Shown in pieces: positions 1-8,745 of a DNA stretch of 54,402 nt (positions within the stretch are counted from its first letter, which is position 1; the number at the start of each line of letters is the position of its first letter). The stretch lies in contig JADGHE010000018.1 in the NCBI GenBank assembly GCA_019689555.1, positions 1-54,402 on the forward strand. Direction: 5' to 3'. The notes under the pieces were generated by a model that saw only the letters and a program-made list of their open reading frames with translations, did not search any database and was not told where the DNA came from. Both the position numbers and the translations under genes were made by a program. The stretch is from Variibacter sp. (lineage in GTDB: Bacteria > Pseudomonadota > Alphaproteobacteria > Rhizobiales > Xanthobacteraceae).

Positions 1-2478
1 CCGCCCACCCCCGCCCGGATCCGCGCCGACCTCAAGGCGATCGCGCCTTACGCCCGCTCGATCCGTACCTACTCGTCGACGGGCGGCGGCGAGCTCATCC
101 CGGCGATCGCCAATGAGTTCGGGTTGAAGGTCGCGGTCGGCATCTGGATCGACAAGGACGAGAAGCGCAATCAGCGCGAAATCCGCGCCGCGCTCGAGCT
201 TGCGCGCAAGAACCACAACGTGACGAGCATCGTCGTCGGCAACGAGACGATCTACCGGGGCGAATTGACCGTCCCGGAGCTGATGCAGATCATCCAGAAG
301 GTGAAGCGGGAGACCCAGCTGCCGGTGACGACCGGCGAAATCTGGAGCGTCTGGGTCGAGCATCCCGAGCTGGCCTCGTCGGTCGACTTCATCGCGGCGC
401 ACATTCTGCCCTACTGGGAGGGATTCTCGGCCGGCCACGCGGTCGACCAGACCATCGAGTTCTACAACCGGCTGCGGCGGGTGCATCCCGGCAAGCGCAT
501 CGTGATCGCCGAGTTCGGCTGGCCGAGCGCGGGCTACAATCGGCGCGACGCTTTCCCCGGACATTTCGAGCAAGCGCAGGTGCTGCGTGATTTCGTCGCG
601 CGCGCGGAGGCGCTCGGCATCGACTACAACATCATCGAGGCCTTCGATCAGCCCTGGAAGACCTTCGAGGGGAGCGTCGGTCCCTACTGGGGCCTGTGGG
701 ACGCCGCAGGCAACATGAAGTTCGCCTGGACCGGGCCGATCGTCGATTCCGAGCAAGGGCGGATCGCCGGGATCGCGGTTCTGACCGGCTTCCTCCTGTC
801 GCTTCCGGTGCTCGCGATGGCGTCGGCGACCTTCGGCCAGGCGATGCTGCTCACCGTCGCGGCTCACGCCGTCGGCGGCTGGGTCGCGACCGTGTTCGCC
901 TACTGGAACGGGCACTATTTCGTACCGGGCGCCGCCATAGCCCTCGGCGCCGGCATCCTGCTGCTCATCCCGCTCGTCATCATCGCGCTCTCGCGCATCA
1001 AGGAGATCGCGGCGATCGCGTTCGGCCGCAAATCGCGCCACGCGCTTTCCGTCGTCCCGGCGCCCGGCGGCTACACGCCGAAAGTGTCGATCCACGTGCC
1101 CGCCTATCGCGAGCCGCCGGAGATGCTCAAGCAGACGCTCGACGCGCTGGCCCGGCTTGACTACCCGAACTGGGAGTGCGTCGTCGTCATCAACAACACG
1201 CCCGATCCGGCCTTCTGGCGGCCGATCGAGGAGCACTGCCGCCTGCTCGGCGAGCGGTTCAAGTTCATCAACGCGGAGAAGGTCGAAGGCTACAAGGCCG
1301 GGGCCTTGCGGCTCGCGCTCGCGCACAGCGCGCCCGACGCCGAGGTCATCGGCGTCATCGACGCCGACTATGCGGTGCACCCGGACTGGCTCAAGGATCT
1401 CGCCCCGCTGTTCGCCGATCCGCGGGTCGGCCTCGTGCAGGCCCCGCAGGACCATCGCGACGGCCACCGCAGCGTCATGCATTATGCGATGAACGCCGAG
1501 TATGCCGGATTCTTCGACATCGGCATGGTGGAGCGCAACGAGGTCAATGCCATCGTCGTCCACGGCACGATGTGCCTGATCCGCCGTTCGGCGCTGGAAG
1601 CGGCGGGCGGCTGGCCGACCGACACCATTTGCGAGGACACCGATCTCGGCTTGACGATCCTCGAACAGGGCTGGCTCGCCCATTACACCAACCGCCGCTA
1701 CGGTTACGGCCTGCTGCCCGACAACTTCGAGGCCTACCGCAAGCAGCGGCATCGCTGGGCCTACGGCGGCTTCCAGATCATCAAGAAGCATTGGCGCCGC
1801 TTCCTGCCCGGCGCGAGCCTGCTCACCCGCGACCAGCGGCGCGAATACGCGCTCGGCTGGCTCAATTGGCTCGGGGCCGAGACGTTGGGGGTCGTCGTCG
1901 CCATCCTGAACCTGCTCTGGGTTCCGGTGGTCGCCTTCATCGGCATTGCGGTGCCGGACAGGATTCTCACCTTGCCGATCATCGGCGCGTTCGCCGTCTC
2001 CCTGATGCACTTCGCGACGCTCTACCGGCTGCGGGTGCCGATCCCGCTGCCCCAGACGGTCGCCGCCGCGATCGCGGCCATGTCGCTGCAATGGACGGTG
2101 GCGCGGGCCATCTGGGACGGCCTGATCAAGGATCGGCTGCCGTTCGCGCGCACCGCCAAGGGCGGCCGCGGGCGTGCGCAATCCTTCCCGGCGTTCTGGG
2201 AAGCCGTGCTCGGCACCCTGCTCGTGTGCGGCGCGATGGTTCTGGTCGCTACGAACAAGGAGCGGGTCCGCGAAATCTACATTTTCGCGGTCGTGCTCCT
2301 GGTGCAGAGCCTCCCCTTCCTGTCGGCGGTCGCCATCGCCGCCTTGGAAGGCTCGCGGTTCAACGAGTTCGCCTACTGGGAAGCCGTGCGTCGCCGCCTC
2401 GCCGAGCTGCGGCTCGGGCGGCTGCGCCTCGCGCGGGCCTCGGTCTCCGCGGACAAGGGCGCCAAGCCCCTGCCATAG
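1..2478 (+). CDS. GH17-GT2 fusion, beta-glucan synthase-like membrane protein (5' end outside window)
   Basis: The frame is open from the first base, so the N-terminus lies upstream; 825 residues are visible. An N-terminal glycoside hydrolase family 17 domain (in-window residues about 1-235) carries both expected glutamates: E82 in the GNE motif and E171 in IAEFGWPS. Membrane segments follow (about 255-335), then a processive family 2 glycosyltransferase domain with VPAYRE (about 366), the DAD motif (D454), ED (E545) and QRHRW (Q582-W586), then more membrane helices to the C-terminus. GH17-GT2 proteins of rhizobia (NdvB/NdvC type) make cyclic or branched beta-1,3/1,6-glucans: the GT2 part polymerises UDP-glucose at the inner membrane and the GH17 part acts as transglycosylase. 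The fold assignment is firm; the exact glucan is inference. A 10-bp-stem hairpin follows the stop. Confidence 0.88.
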   Translation, partial: PPTPARIRADLKAIAPYARSIRTYSSTGGGELIPAIANEFGLKVAVGIWIDKDEKRNQREIRAALELARKNHNVTSIVVGNETIYRGELTVPELMQIIQKVKRETQLPVTTGEIWSVWVEHPELASSVDFIAAHILPYWEGFSAGHAVDQTIEFYNRLRRVHPGKRIVIAEFGWPSAGYNRRDAFPGHFEQAQVLRDFVARAEALGIDYNIIEAFDQPWKTFEGSVGPYWGLWDAAGNMKFAWTGPIVDSEQGRIAGIAVLTGFLLSLPVLAMASATFGQAMLLTVAAHAVGGWVATVFAYWNGHYFVPGAAIALGAGILLLIPLVIIALSRIKEIAAIAFGRKSRHALSVVPAPGGYTPKVSIHVPAYREPPEMLKQTLDALARLDYPNWECVVVINNTPDPAFWRPIEEHCRLLGERFKFINAEKVEGYKAGALRLALAHSAPDAEVIGVIDADYAVHPDWLKDLAPLFADPRVGLVQAPQDHRDGHRSVMHYAMNAEYAGFFDIGMVERNEVNAIVVHGTMCLIRRSALEAAGGWPTDTICEDTDLGLTILEQGWLAHYTNRRYGYGLLPDNFEAYRKQRHRWAYGGFQIIKKHWRRFLPGASLLTRDQRREYALGWLNWLGAETLGVVVAILNLLWVPVVAFIGIAVPDRILTLPIIGAFAVSLMHFATLYRLRVPIPLPQTVAAAIAAMSLQWTVARAIWDGLIKDRLPFARTAKGGRGRAQSFPAFWEAVLGTLLVCGAMVLVATNKERVREIYIFAVVLLVQSLPFLSAVAIAALEGSRFNEFAYWEAVRRRLAELRLGRLRLARASVSADKGAKPLP

Positions 2479-2495
2479 GCCGCGGGCCAAACATC

Positions 2496-2524
2496 GGGCC
2501 GCCTCCACCGGGTCGAGGCGGCCC
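2496..2524 (+). terminator. hairpin after the glucan synthase gene
   Basis: GGGCCGCCTC and GAGGCGGCCC form a perfect 10-bp stem with a 9-base loop, 17 bases after the stop codon. The downstream bases (CGGTCTTTGG) are only weakly T-rich, so intrinsic termination is plausible but not certain. Confidence 0.5.
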
Positions 2525-2631
2525 CGGTCTTTGGCGCCGTCTTCGGTGGCGACTTTGGTGCCGTCTTCGCTCGCGCGCGGCGCGGCCTGCCGGCGCCTAC
2601 AGACTTGCGGGCCGCGCGCTGCCGGGAGCCG

Positions 2632-3354
2632 TTACGCCTTCACGGTCGCATAGGCGGCGGGGATATGGAATTCGAGGAAGCTTGCGCCGGCATGCCCGGG
2701 CGCCGTCTGCAGCGCGTGCCAATCGTTGGCGGGGAAGTACGCGATCTGCCCCGGCCTCACCACGACCGGCTCGCCGTTCACCGTGAACTGCACCGCCCCT
2801 TCGAGGAGAAGAAAGAGGCTGTCGGCATTGGGATGGTGGTGCAGCGCCGTGTTGGTCAGCCCGTCGTAGACGACGATCATGGCATGGCCGCGCTCGGACT
2901 CCGCGGCGCCGTGGCCGACGAAGTAGATGCGCTGCTTGTGCTCGTCCGGCACCGGCACGACCGCGGACCTAGCCCGCTCGGCCACCCTGAGCCGGCCCTT
3001 GAAGCCGGCCAGGGCGCGCCCCGCCGGCTCGGGCGGCGCAATGACCTTGAGAAGGCCGGCGGGCGCTGCGCCGTCGTTGCGGACCGTGAAGGCCACGCCC
3101 TCCTGCACGGTCGCGAAGGTCTGCGGCGGCATCGGGTGCGAGCCCTCCCCCGCGTCGATCGCCAGAGAACCGTCGATCGAGAACAGGTAGCAGTCGGAGC
3201 CCTGCGGCGCCGTCTCGCTCCAAACCGCGCCCGGCTCGAGGCGGACATACGCGGCCGCCACTTCCCTCGTCTCTCCGGCGGTCACCGGCGCCGTGCCGAC
3301 GCCATTTGCCGCCGGCCTGGCGCTCAGCTCCGCGAGCGTGATCACACGACCCAT
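2632..3354 (-). CDS. bicupin (two-cupin) domain protein
   Basis: A 240-residue protein with two cupin barrels. The second is clearest: a histidine cluster HHHPNAD, the glutamate in LLLEG and a late histidine in FPANDWHAL make the usual metal site. The first barrel (about residues 35-110) lacks the histidine cluster and may be structural only. The architecture recalls (S)-ureidoglycine aminohydrolase and other ring-cleavage or isomerase bicupins, but no substrate can be read from the sequence. It is the last gene of a four-gene minus-strand operon (lyase, cyclase, SDR, bicupin), 58 bp after the SDR. Start: ATG at 3354. Confidence 0.8.
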   Translation of the reverse strand: MGRVITLAELSARPAANGVGTAPVTAGETREVAAAYVRLEPGAVWSETAPQGSDCYLFSIDGSLAIDAGEGSHPMPPQTFATVQEGVAFTVRNDGAAPAGLLKVIAPPEPAGRALAGFKGRLRVAERARSAVVPVPDEHKQRIYFVGHGAAESERGHAMIVVYDGLTNTALHHHPNADSLFLLLEGAVQFTVNGEPVVVRPGQIAYFPANDWHALQTAPGHAGASFLEFHIPAAYATVKA

Positions 3355-3412
3355 CGCGCGTTCCTCCCCCTTTTGATCGGCGTCCTGGCTTCCGGAAACG
3401 AGCCGGCCCGCT

Positions 3413-4177
3413 CTACCCCATGATCGAATAGCCGCCGTCGGCCGGAATGGCCGTGCCGGTGATGAAATCCGAGGCCGGGCTTGCGAGGAAGACCGCGAGC
3501 CCCGCGAGATCGGCCGGCGTGCCCCAGCGGCCGGCGGGCGTGCGCGCCAGCACCCGCTCGTTCAGGCCCGGAACCTGCTCGCGCGCCGAGCGCGTGAGGT
3601 CGGTGTCGATCCAGCCCGGCAGCACGCAGTTGACCTGGATGTTGTCCTTGGCCCAGGCGGTGGCGAGCGCGCGCGACATCTGCACGAGGCCGCCCTTGCT
3701 CGCCGCATAGGGAGCGGCCCAGGGCGTCCCGAAAATCGAGAGCATCGACCCGATATTGATGATCTTGCCGCCGCCGGCGCGCACCATGTGCGGATAGGCG
3801 GCGCGCGCGCAGCGGAAGGCCGCACTCAGATTGACGTCGACGATGCGCTCCCATTCCTCGTCGGAAAGGGCCTGCGGCGCCTTGCGCACCGTGACGCCGG
3901 CATTGTTCACGAGAATGTCGAGGCGCCCCATGCGCTCCGCGGCGCAGTCGATGACATTACGGCACGCCGCGGCATCGGCAATGTCGACTTCTATGGCGAG
4001 CGCCCTCGGCCCGAGGCTCTCGAGCCGCCGCACGGCGTCGGCGTTCTTCCATGCCTGCCGGCCGGCGATGACGACGGCCGCGCCCGCCTCCGCGAGCCCC
4101 GTCGCCATGCCGAGCCCGATGCCCCCATTTCCCCCGGTGACGACCGCAACCCGGCCCGTGAGATCGAAGCTGCGCAT
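3413..4177 (-). CDS. SDR-family oxidoreductase (classical)
   Basis: 254 residues, the normal length for a classical short-chain dehydrogenase/reductase. It has the glycine-rich nucleotide motif TGGNGGIG near residue 15, NNAG in the middle, the catalytic serine in NIGSM and the YAASK catalytic tyrosine-lysine motif. It probably oxidises a hydroxyl group or reduces a keto group with NAD(P)(H). The start ATG at 4177 is preceded by GGAGGGGG. It lies 25 bp downstream of the cyclase gene and 58 bp upstream of the bicupin, so all are likely one transcript. The substrate is not predictable; the catabolic neighbours suggest an intermediate of the same pathway. Confidence 0.88.
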   Translation of the reverse strand: MRSFDLTGRVAVVTGGNGGIGLGMATGLAEAGAAVVIAGRQAWKNADAVRRLESLGPRALAIEVDIADAAACRNVIDCAAERMGRLDILVNNAGVTVRKAPQALSDEEWERIVDVNLSAAFRCARAAYPHMVRAGGGKIINIGSMLSIFGTPWAAPYAASKGGLVQMSRALATAWAKDNIQVNCVLPGWIDTDLTRSAREQVPGLNERVLARTPAGRWGTPADLAGLAVFLASPASDFITGTAIPADGGYSIMG

Positions 4178-4202
4178 CGTCCGCCCCCCTCCGCGCTTCG
4201 CC

Positions 4203-4991
4203 TCACTCCGGCAGGATGGCGACCGCGCGCGTCCACCCGGCCGAGGCGCGATGAACCTTCACCGGAAAGGCGATGATCTCGAACCCGTCCGGCGGCAGCT
4301 TATCGAGATTTGTGAGCTTCTCCATCTGGAAATAGCCGATCTCGCGGCCGGCCTTGTGGCCCTCCCAGATGAGGCTTGCGTCGCCGGTCGCGGCCACGCG
4401 CTTGCGCGTGAAGGAGAACGGCGCGTCCCAGCTCCAGCCGTCCGTGCCGACGACGCGCACGCCGCGCTCCAAGAGATACAGCGTGGCGTCCCGCCCCATG
4501 CCGCAGCCGGAGTCGACGAAGTCGTCCTCGCCGTAGCGCTCGCCCGCGCGGGTGTTGACGACCACGATCTCGAGCGGCTTGAGCGTGTGCCCGATGCGCG
4601 TGAGCTCGGCCTCGACGTCCTTCGCGGTCACGACATAGCCGTCCTCGAAGTGGCGGAAGTCGAGCTTGACCCCCGGCTGGTAGCACCATTCGAGCGGCAC
4701 TTCGTCGATCCGCCAAGCGGGTTCGCCGCCCGGCTTCAGCGCGTGATTGGTGGTCGAGGCGAAGTGCCACGGCGCATCCATGTGCGTGCCGTTGTGCGTG
4801 CTGATGATGCAGCGTTCCATGGCGGCATACTCGCCGTCGACGAGCTGGTCGACCCGGACGCCCATATAGTCCGCCATTTGCGGCGCCGTCTGCTTGTGGT
4901 CCTGGTATTCGATCTGCGGCCTCATGTACTCCGGGTCGCTGGCGATGCCCGCCTTGAGCGGCACCGAAAGGTCGATCAAACGTCGCGGCAT
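4203..4991 (-). CDS. cyclase family protein (kynurenine formamidase-like metal hydrolase)
   Basis: The start is placed at the ATG at 4991 because GAGGGAGA lies just upstream; the frame stays open to 5054, but the extra 21 residues look non-coding. This gives 262 residues. The metal-binding signature HNGTHMDAPWHF fits the HxGTHxDxxxH motif of the cyclase/kynurenine formamidase superfamily, whose members hydrolyse N-formyl amides, isatin or other cyclic amides, or act on polyketide chains. It sits between the CoA-ester lyase (164 bp upstream) and the SDR (25 bp downstream). Substrate unknown; hydrolysis of an amide or lactone in a catabolic route is the inference. Confidence 0.85.
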   Translation of the reverse strand: MPRRLIDLSVPLKAGIASDPEYMRPQIEYQDHKQTAPQMADYMGVRVDQLVDGEYAAMERCIISTHNGTHMDAPWHFASTTNHALKPGGEPAWRIDEVPLEWCYQPGVKLDFRHFEDGYVVTAKDVEAELTRIGHTLKPLEIVVVNTRAGERYGEDDFVDSGCGMGRDATLYLLERGVRVVGTDGWSWDAPFSFTRKRVAATGDASLIWEGHKAGREIGYFQMEKLTNLDKLPPDGFEIIAFPVKVHRASAGWTRAVAILPE

Positions 4992-5155
4992 TCGGGTCTC
5001 CCTCGCTTCTCGAAAGAAGGGGCAATTCCTCGCCCCGGAGGACCCGGGACGCAAGTCCTAAGCAATCGATGTCCGCAGCCGTCCGGGCCGGGCACGCTCT
5101 TCGGCCCCCGATCAGGGCGACGGACGACGAAGGCGGCGCATCGTGGAAAAGCGGC

Positions 5156-6100
5156 TCATGAGGCGGCCCTTGCGTGCGCGGCGCGCGCCAGGATGGCCTC
5201 GTGGCGTCGGAGGAGCTGCTCGGCGCGGAGGACGACGGGAACGTCCACCATCTTGCCGTCGACGGCGATCGAGCCGCGGCCGGCCGCCGTCGCCTCCTCG
5301 TAGGCGGCGACGATGCGCCGGGCCTGCTCAACCTCTTCCGCGCTCGGCGCGAACTCCTCGTTCAGGATCGGAACCTGGCTCGGGTGAATCACGGAGGCGC
5401 CGAGAAAGCCGAGCTGGCGCGAGAAACGAACCGTCTTGCGGAAGGCCTCGAGGTCCTTGTAGTCGGCCACCGTGCCGATGAAGCCGAGTGGCATGACGCC
5501 GGCCGCCCGCGCCGCGAGCGCAAGCTGCTGCTTCGGCATGAACAGACCTTCCGCCGTCGGCAGCATGCCGACCGTCATGGCGAAGTCTTCCCCGCCCAAG
5601 GTCATCGCGACGATGCGCGGATGGGCGGCGGCGATCTCCGGCATGCGGAACCAAGCCGCCGGCGTTTCGATCATCACGATGAACCGCGTCGTCCCGACCG
5701 CCATGCCGCGCTCGGCCTCGAGCTCGGCCACCGCCTCGGCGACCAGCCGCACATGGTCGGGGCTGTCGACCTTGGTAACGGCGAGCGCCTGCACCTCGGG
5801 CCAGATCGCCGCTTCGAGGTCGCGCATCGTCTCGCGCCACGGCCGGTTGATGCGCACGACAATGTCGGCGCCGCCGCGCGCGGCGGAGGCGGCCGCCTCC
5901 CTGAGCCCGGCTCGCGCGCGCGGCCGCTCCGCCGCCGGCACGCTGTCCTCGAGGTCGAGGATGATGGCGTCGGCCCCGCGCCGATGCGCGCCGGCGACGA
6001 AGCGTTCGACATTGGCTGGCACGTAGAGCAGCGAACGCCACACCGGCAGCTCCCTGCCGGTCGACGAGGTGAAGTTCGGACGATCTGTAACGGCGCTCAT
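5156..6100 (-). CDS. HpcH/HpaI-family CoA-ester lyase (citrate lyase beta / malyl-CoA lyase type)
   Basis: 314 residues from the ATG at 6100, chosen for the upstream GGAAGG and because the protein then begins a few residues before the conserved RSLLYVPAN segment. The TIM-barrel motifs GADAIILDLEDSV and LGGEDFAMTVG (metal and CoA-site acidic residues) identify the citrate lyase beta/CitE/MclA group, which cleaves beta-hydroxyacyl-CoA esters such as malyl-CoA, methylmalyl-CoA or citramalyl-CoA. It is the first intact gene of the minus-strand operon. Its ATG overlaps the TGA of an upstream frame (ATGA) that looks like the end of a CoA-transferase, which fits a pathway in which an acid is first charged with CoA and then cleaved. 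Exact substrate unknown. Confidence 0.87.
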   Translation of the reverse strand: MSAVTDRPNFTSSTGRELPVWRSLLYVPANVERFVAGAHRRGADAIILDLEDSVPAAERPRARAGLREAAASAARGGADIVVRINRPWRETMRDLEAAIWPEVQALAVTKVDSPDHVRLVAEAVAELEAERGMAVGTTRFIVMIETPAAWFRMPEIAAAHPRIVAMTLGGEDFAMTVGMLPTAEGLFMPKQQLALAARAAGVMPLGFIGTVADYKDLEAFRKTVRFSRQLGFLGASVIHPSQVPILNEEFAPSAEEVEQARRIVAAYEEATAAGRGSIAVDGKMVDVPVVLRAEQLLRRHEAILARAAHARAAS

Positions 6101-6190
6101 ATCGCCTTCCGCTTGTGCGATGCCGCGGCATCTTCCTCGCTCGCGCCGAGGCCGGCAAGGATTTCGCGGTCGTGCTCGCCCTGCGCGGAC
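6097..6190 (-). pseudogene. C-terminal stump of a CaiB/BaiF (family III) CoA-transferase
   Basis: The last 27 codons of this frame read GEHDREILAGLGASEED and then end in a TGA overlapping the lyase ATG as ATGA. This tail closely resembles the conserved C-terminus of CaiB/BaiF CoA-transferases (a GEH or GQH motif, then LGLSxEEIAAL). Upstream of about 6190 none of the three minus-strand frames shows recognisable transferase sequence, although the frame stays open to 6444. I read this as a deletion remnant that keeps the original translational coupling. The identification rests on a short motif seen by eye. Confidence 0.5.
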
Positions 6191-6582
6191 CGCCGGCGGA
6201 AAGATTGCGAGGTTCTGGGCGAGCGTGCTCGCCGATGACGCGCCCCGCTCCGCGATCCTGGAAAATTCGTCCGCCTTCCGGCAATCGCCGGCTGACCAGC
6301 CCGGCGGGGGCCATGCCTCGCCGCCACCTCGACCGCGCCCAAGGGACACGATCCGCTGCGCCGCATCACGGAAGGCGAGACAAGGTCCCTTGCAAAGCCG
6401 CCGCACTGGACCGGCCAGGACGCCGGGAACAAATCAACGAACAAAGAGTCGTGCTCGAAACGACGTTCAGCATCCGACGCTCCGGCTGCCCCGGATCATG
6501 GAGGTTTGGCGGCCCAGTCGCTTCCGCCGCCACATTCTCTCGACACTCGCCCCATCCACATCTCGCCGCACGGAGACCGCCC
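6191..6582. other. no intact gene; region between the CoA-transferase stump and the DUF1254 gene
   Basis: About 390 bases with no coding sequence I can defend. It must hold the promoters for the divergent lyase operon and the DUF1254 gene. It may include decayed sequence of the truncated CoA-transferase. No clear promoter motif or hairpin was recognised. Confidence 0.5.
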
Positions 6583-8025
6583 ATGGTCGCCCACAAAGCT
6601 CGTCATGCAGTCTCGACCGCGCTCGTCGTGTCCGCCCTGTTCGCCGTTGGACCGTCTCCGGGGGCGACCCAGTCGGTCTCCCAAGAGGAGGCCCATGCGA
6701 TCGGCGTCGACGCCTATGTCTATCTCTATCCGCTCGTGACCATGGAGGTGACGCGCAAGCAGTTGACCAATATGGAGCCCGGCAAAGGCTTCGGCGGTCC
6801 GATGAACGGCTTCGTCAACGTGCCAGCCTATCCGACCGCGAACGACAAGGCGGTGGTGCGGCCGAACTTCGATACGCTCTATTCCAGCGGCTGGGTGGAT
6901 TTGACCGAAGAGCCGGTGATCGTGTCGGTGCCGGACACGGGTGGACGCTACTATCTCCTGCCCATGCTGGACATGTGGACGGACGTTTTCGCTTCGCCGG
7001 GCTGGCGCACGACGGGGACCAAGGCCGGCAGTTTCGTCCTCGTTCCGCCCGGCTGGCGGCCAGACCTGCGCGAAAGATTGATCGCGGAGTTCAGGTTGCC
7101 GCAGGGCACCGAGCGGATCGATGCGCCGACGCCCTACGTCTGGATCATCGGCCGCACCAAGACTGACGGTCCGAAGGACTACGACGCCGTCCACAAGATC
7201 CAGGCAGGCTTCAAGCTCACGCCCTTGTCGCGATGGGGCAAGGCCGAACAGCCGCCGACGTTCAAGCCGGATCCGGCCGTCGACATGAAGACCTCGCCGA
7301 AAACGCAGGTCGATCGCATGACCTCGGGCGAGTTCTTCGCCTATGCGGCCGAAATCATGAAGCTGCAGCGGCCCCACATGACCGACCAGCCGATCATTGC
7401 GCGCATGAAACGCATCGGCATCGAGCCGGGCAAGAGCTTCGACATCGCCAGGCTCGACCCGACGGTCCGGGCAGGGCTCCAAACGTGCGCCGCGGAGGGC
7501 CAACGACTGATGGCATGGAAGCTCCCGACCATGGCGCGCGTCGCCAACGGGTGGAGCATGAATACGGATACGATGGGCACCTACGGCAATGACTACCTGA
7601 AGCGGGCCATCGTCGCGAACATGGGTCTCGGCGCGAACCTACCGCAGGACGCCGTGTACCCGATGAATCTCGCCGACGATACCGGACAGCCCCTCGACGG
7701 CGGCAACCGCTACAAAATCCGTTTCGGCAAGGAGGCGCTGCCCCCGACCGAGGGCTTCTGGTCGATCACCCTTTATGACGAGGAGGGCTTCCAGGTGGCC
7801 AACGCGCTCGACCGCTTCGCCGTGAGCAGCTGGATGCCCTTCAAGTACAACCCCGACGGGTCGCTCGATCTCTATGTCCAGAACGACAGCCCGGGCGACG
7901 CCCTGGAGAGCAATTGGCTGCCCGCCCCCAAGGGCCCGTTCAATCTGACGATGCGCCTCTACGCGCCGAAAAGCGATGCCTTAACCGGCCGATGGGACCC
8001 GCCGGCGGTGGAACGGTCGAAATAA
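6583..8025 (+). CDS. DUF1254/DUF1214 domain-containing secreted protein
   Basis: The frame is open much further upstream, but the ATG at 6583 gives a clear signal peptide (positively charged start, hydrophobic stretch about residues 10-25). The mature protein of about 455 residues has the DUF1254 domain (AYVYLYPLV, with RPNFDTLYSSGWVDL after it) and a C-terminal DUF1214 domain (LPPTEGFWSITLYD, then LDLYVQ). Such proteins are common in rhizobia and environmental bacteria and are predicted to be periplasmic or exported; their biochemical role is not established. No partner gene is adjacent: the operon upstream runs the other way and a tRNA follows. Family confident, function unknown. Confidence 0.87.
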   Translation: MVAHKARHAVSTALVVSALFAVGPSPGATQSVSQEEAHAIGVDAYVYLYPLVTMEVTRKQLTNMEPGKGFGGPMNGFVNVPAYPTANDKAVVRPNFDTLYSSGWVDLTEEPVIVSVPDTGGRYYLLPMLDMWTDVFASPGWRTTGTKAGSFVLVPPGWRPDLRERLIAEFRLPQGTERIDAPTPYVWIIGRTKTDGPKDYDAVHKIQAGFKLTPLSRWGKAEQPPTFKPDPAVDMKTSPKTQVDRMTSGEFFAYAAEIMKLQRPHMTDQPIIARMKRIGIEPGKSFDIARLDPTVRAGLQTCAAEGQRLMAWKLPTMARVANGWSMNTDTMGTYGNDYLKRAIVANMGLGANLPQDAVYPMNLADDTGQPLDGGNRYKIRFGKEALPPTEGFWSITLYDEEGFQVANALDRFAVSSWMPFKYNPDGSLDLYVQNDSPGDALESNWLPAPKGPFNLTMRLYAPKSDALTGRWDPPAVERSK

Positions 8026-8220
8026 CATCCCGCGTGGAGTTCAGTGCCGGCTACGGGATGCACCTATGCGCCCGTCGATCTTTCGACGGTCCGGCGAGTC
8101 GGCGGGCAACGGCGACTCGGGCGGCAGCGGATTCGCGAACAAAAAGCGGCGAAAGTGCCACACCGTCGGCGGATGTGACACGCGCGGGGGGACTGACGTT
8201 GGGGCTCAGCGATTGAATTC

Positions 8221-8297
8221 TGGCGGGAGTGACGGGGCTCGAACCCGCGACCTTCGGCGTGACAGGCCGACGCTCTAACCAACTGAGCTACACCCCC
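8221..8297 (-). tRNA. tRNA-Asp (anticodon GTC)
   Basis: The minus strand folds as a full cloverleaf: acceptor GGGGGTG pairs with CACTCCC, the D-arm begins TAGCTCAG, the anticodon loop is CTGTCAC giving GTC, the T-arm has GGTTCGAGCC, the discriminator is G and CCA is encoded. 77 bases. Confidence 0.96.
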
Positions 8298-8745
8298 GCG
8301 AAGGGCGATCGCGCCGCAGGCGCGCGCGTGAGATACGGAACCCCCCCTGCCAAGTCAAGGTCGCCGATCCGACTACCCCCCGGGAAGATGGCGGCCCCTC
8401 GTCCGCCGCGGCCGCGGCTGGTGAAGCCGGGTCCCCGCATCCGCAAGGCCTCGCTTGCGCGCTCAACGCGCCGCCTCCCCGCCAATCGAAACCGCTTCGG
8501 TTCTCCCGCCCTCAGGTGCGGGGGCGGGCGCGGGGGCGAAGGCGTCCGCGCGTCGCGTGCCGATCCTCGCCCCACAGCCACTGAAGGTCGTGACCGCGCC
8601 CCTTGCACCGCCATGCCGGCCGCGCAAATCGCGAAAGTGCCTGCAAACAGCGGAATTCTGCGTGGTCAGACAGTCCGAATCGCGTAAAATCAGGCCTATT
8701 CGCATATGCTTTGCAGCATGCTCGGCAACAGAGGAGCACGTCTAT
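8298..8745. other. intergenic region upstream of tRNA-Asp (minus) and the HU-like gene (plus)
   Basis: About 450 bases with no gene I can support. Frames open here have the arginine- and proline-rich composition of random G+C-rich sequence. It must contain promoters for the tRNA and for the HU-like gene; none was clear enough to mark. Confidence 0.5.
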
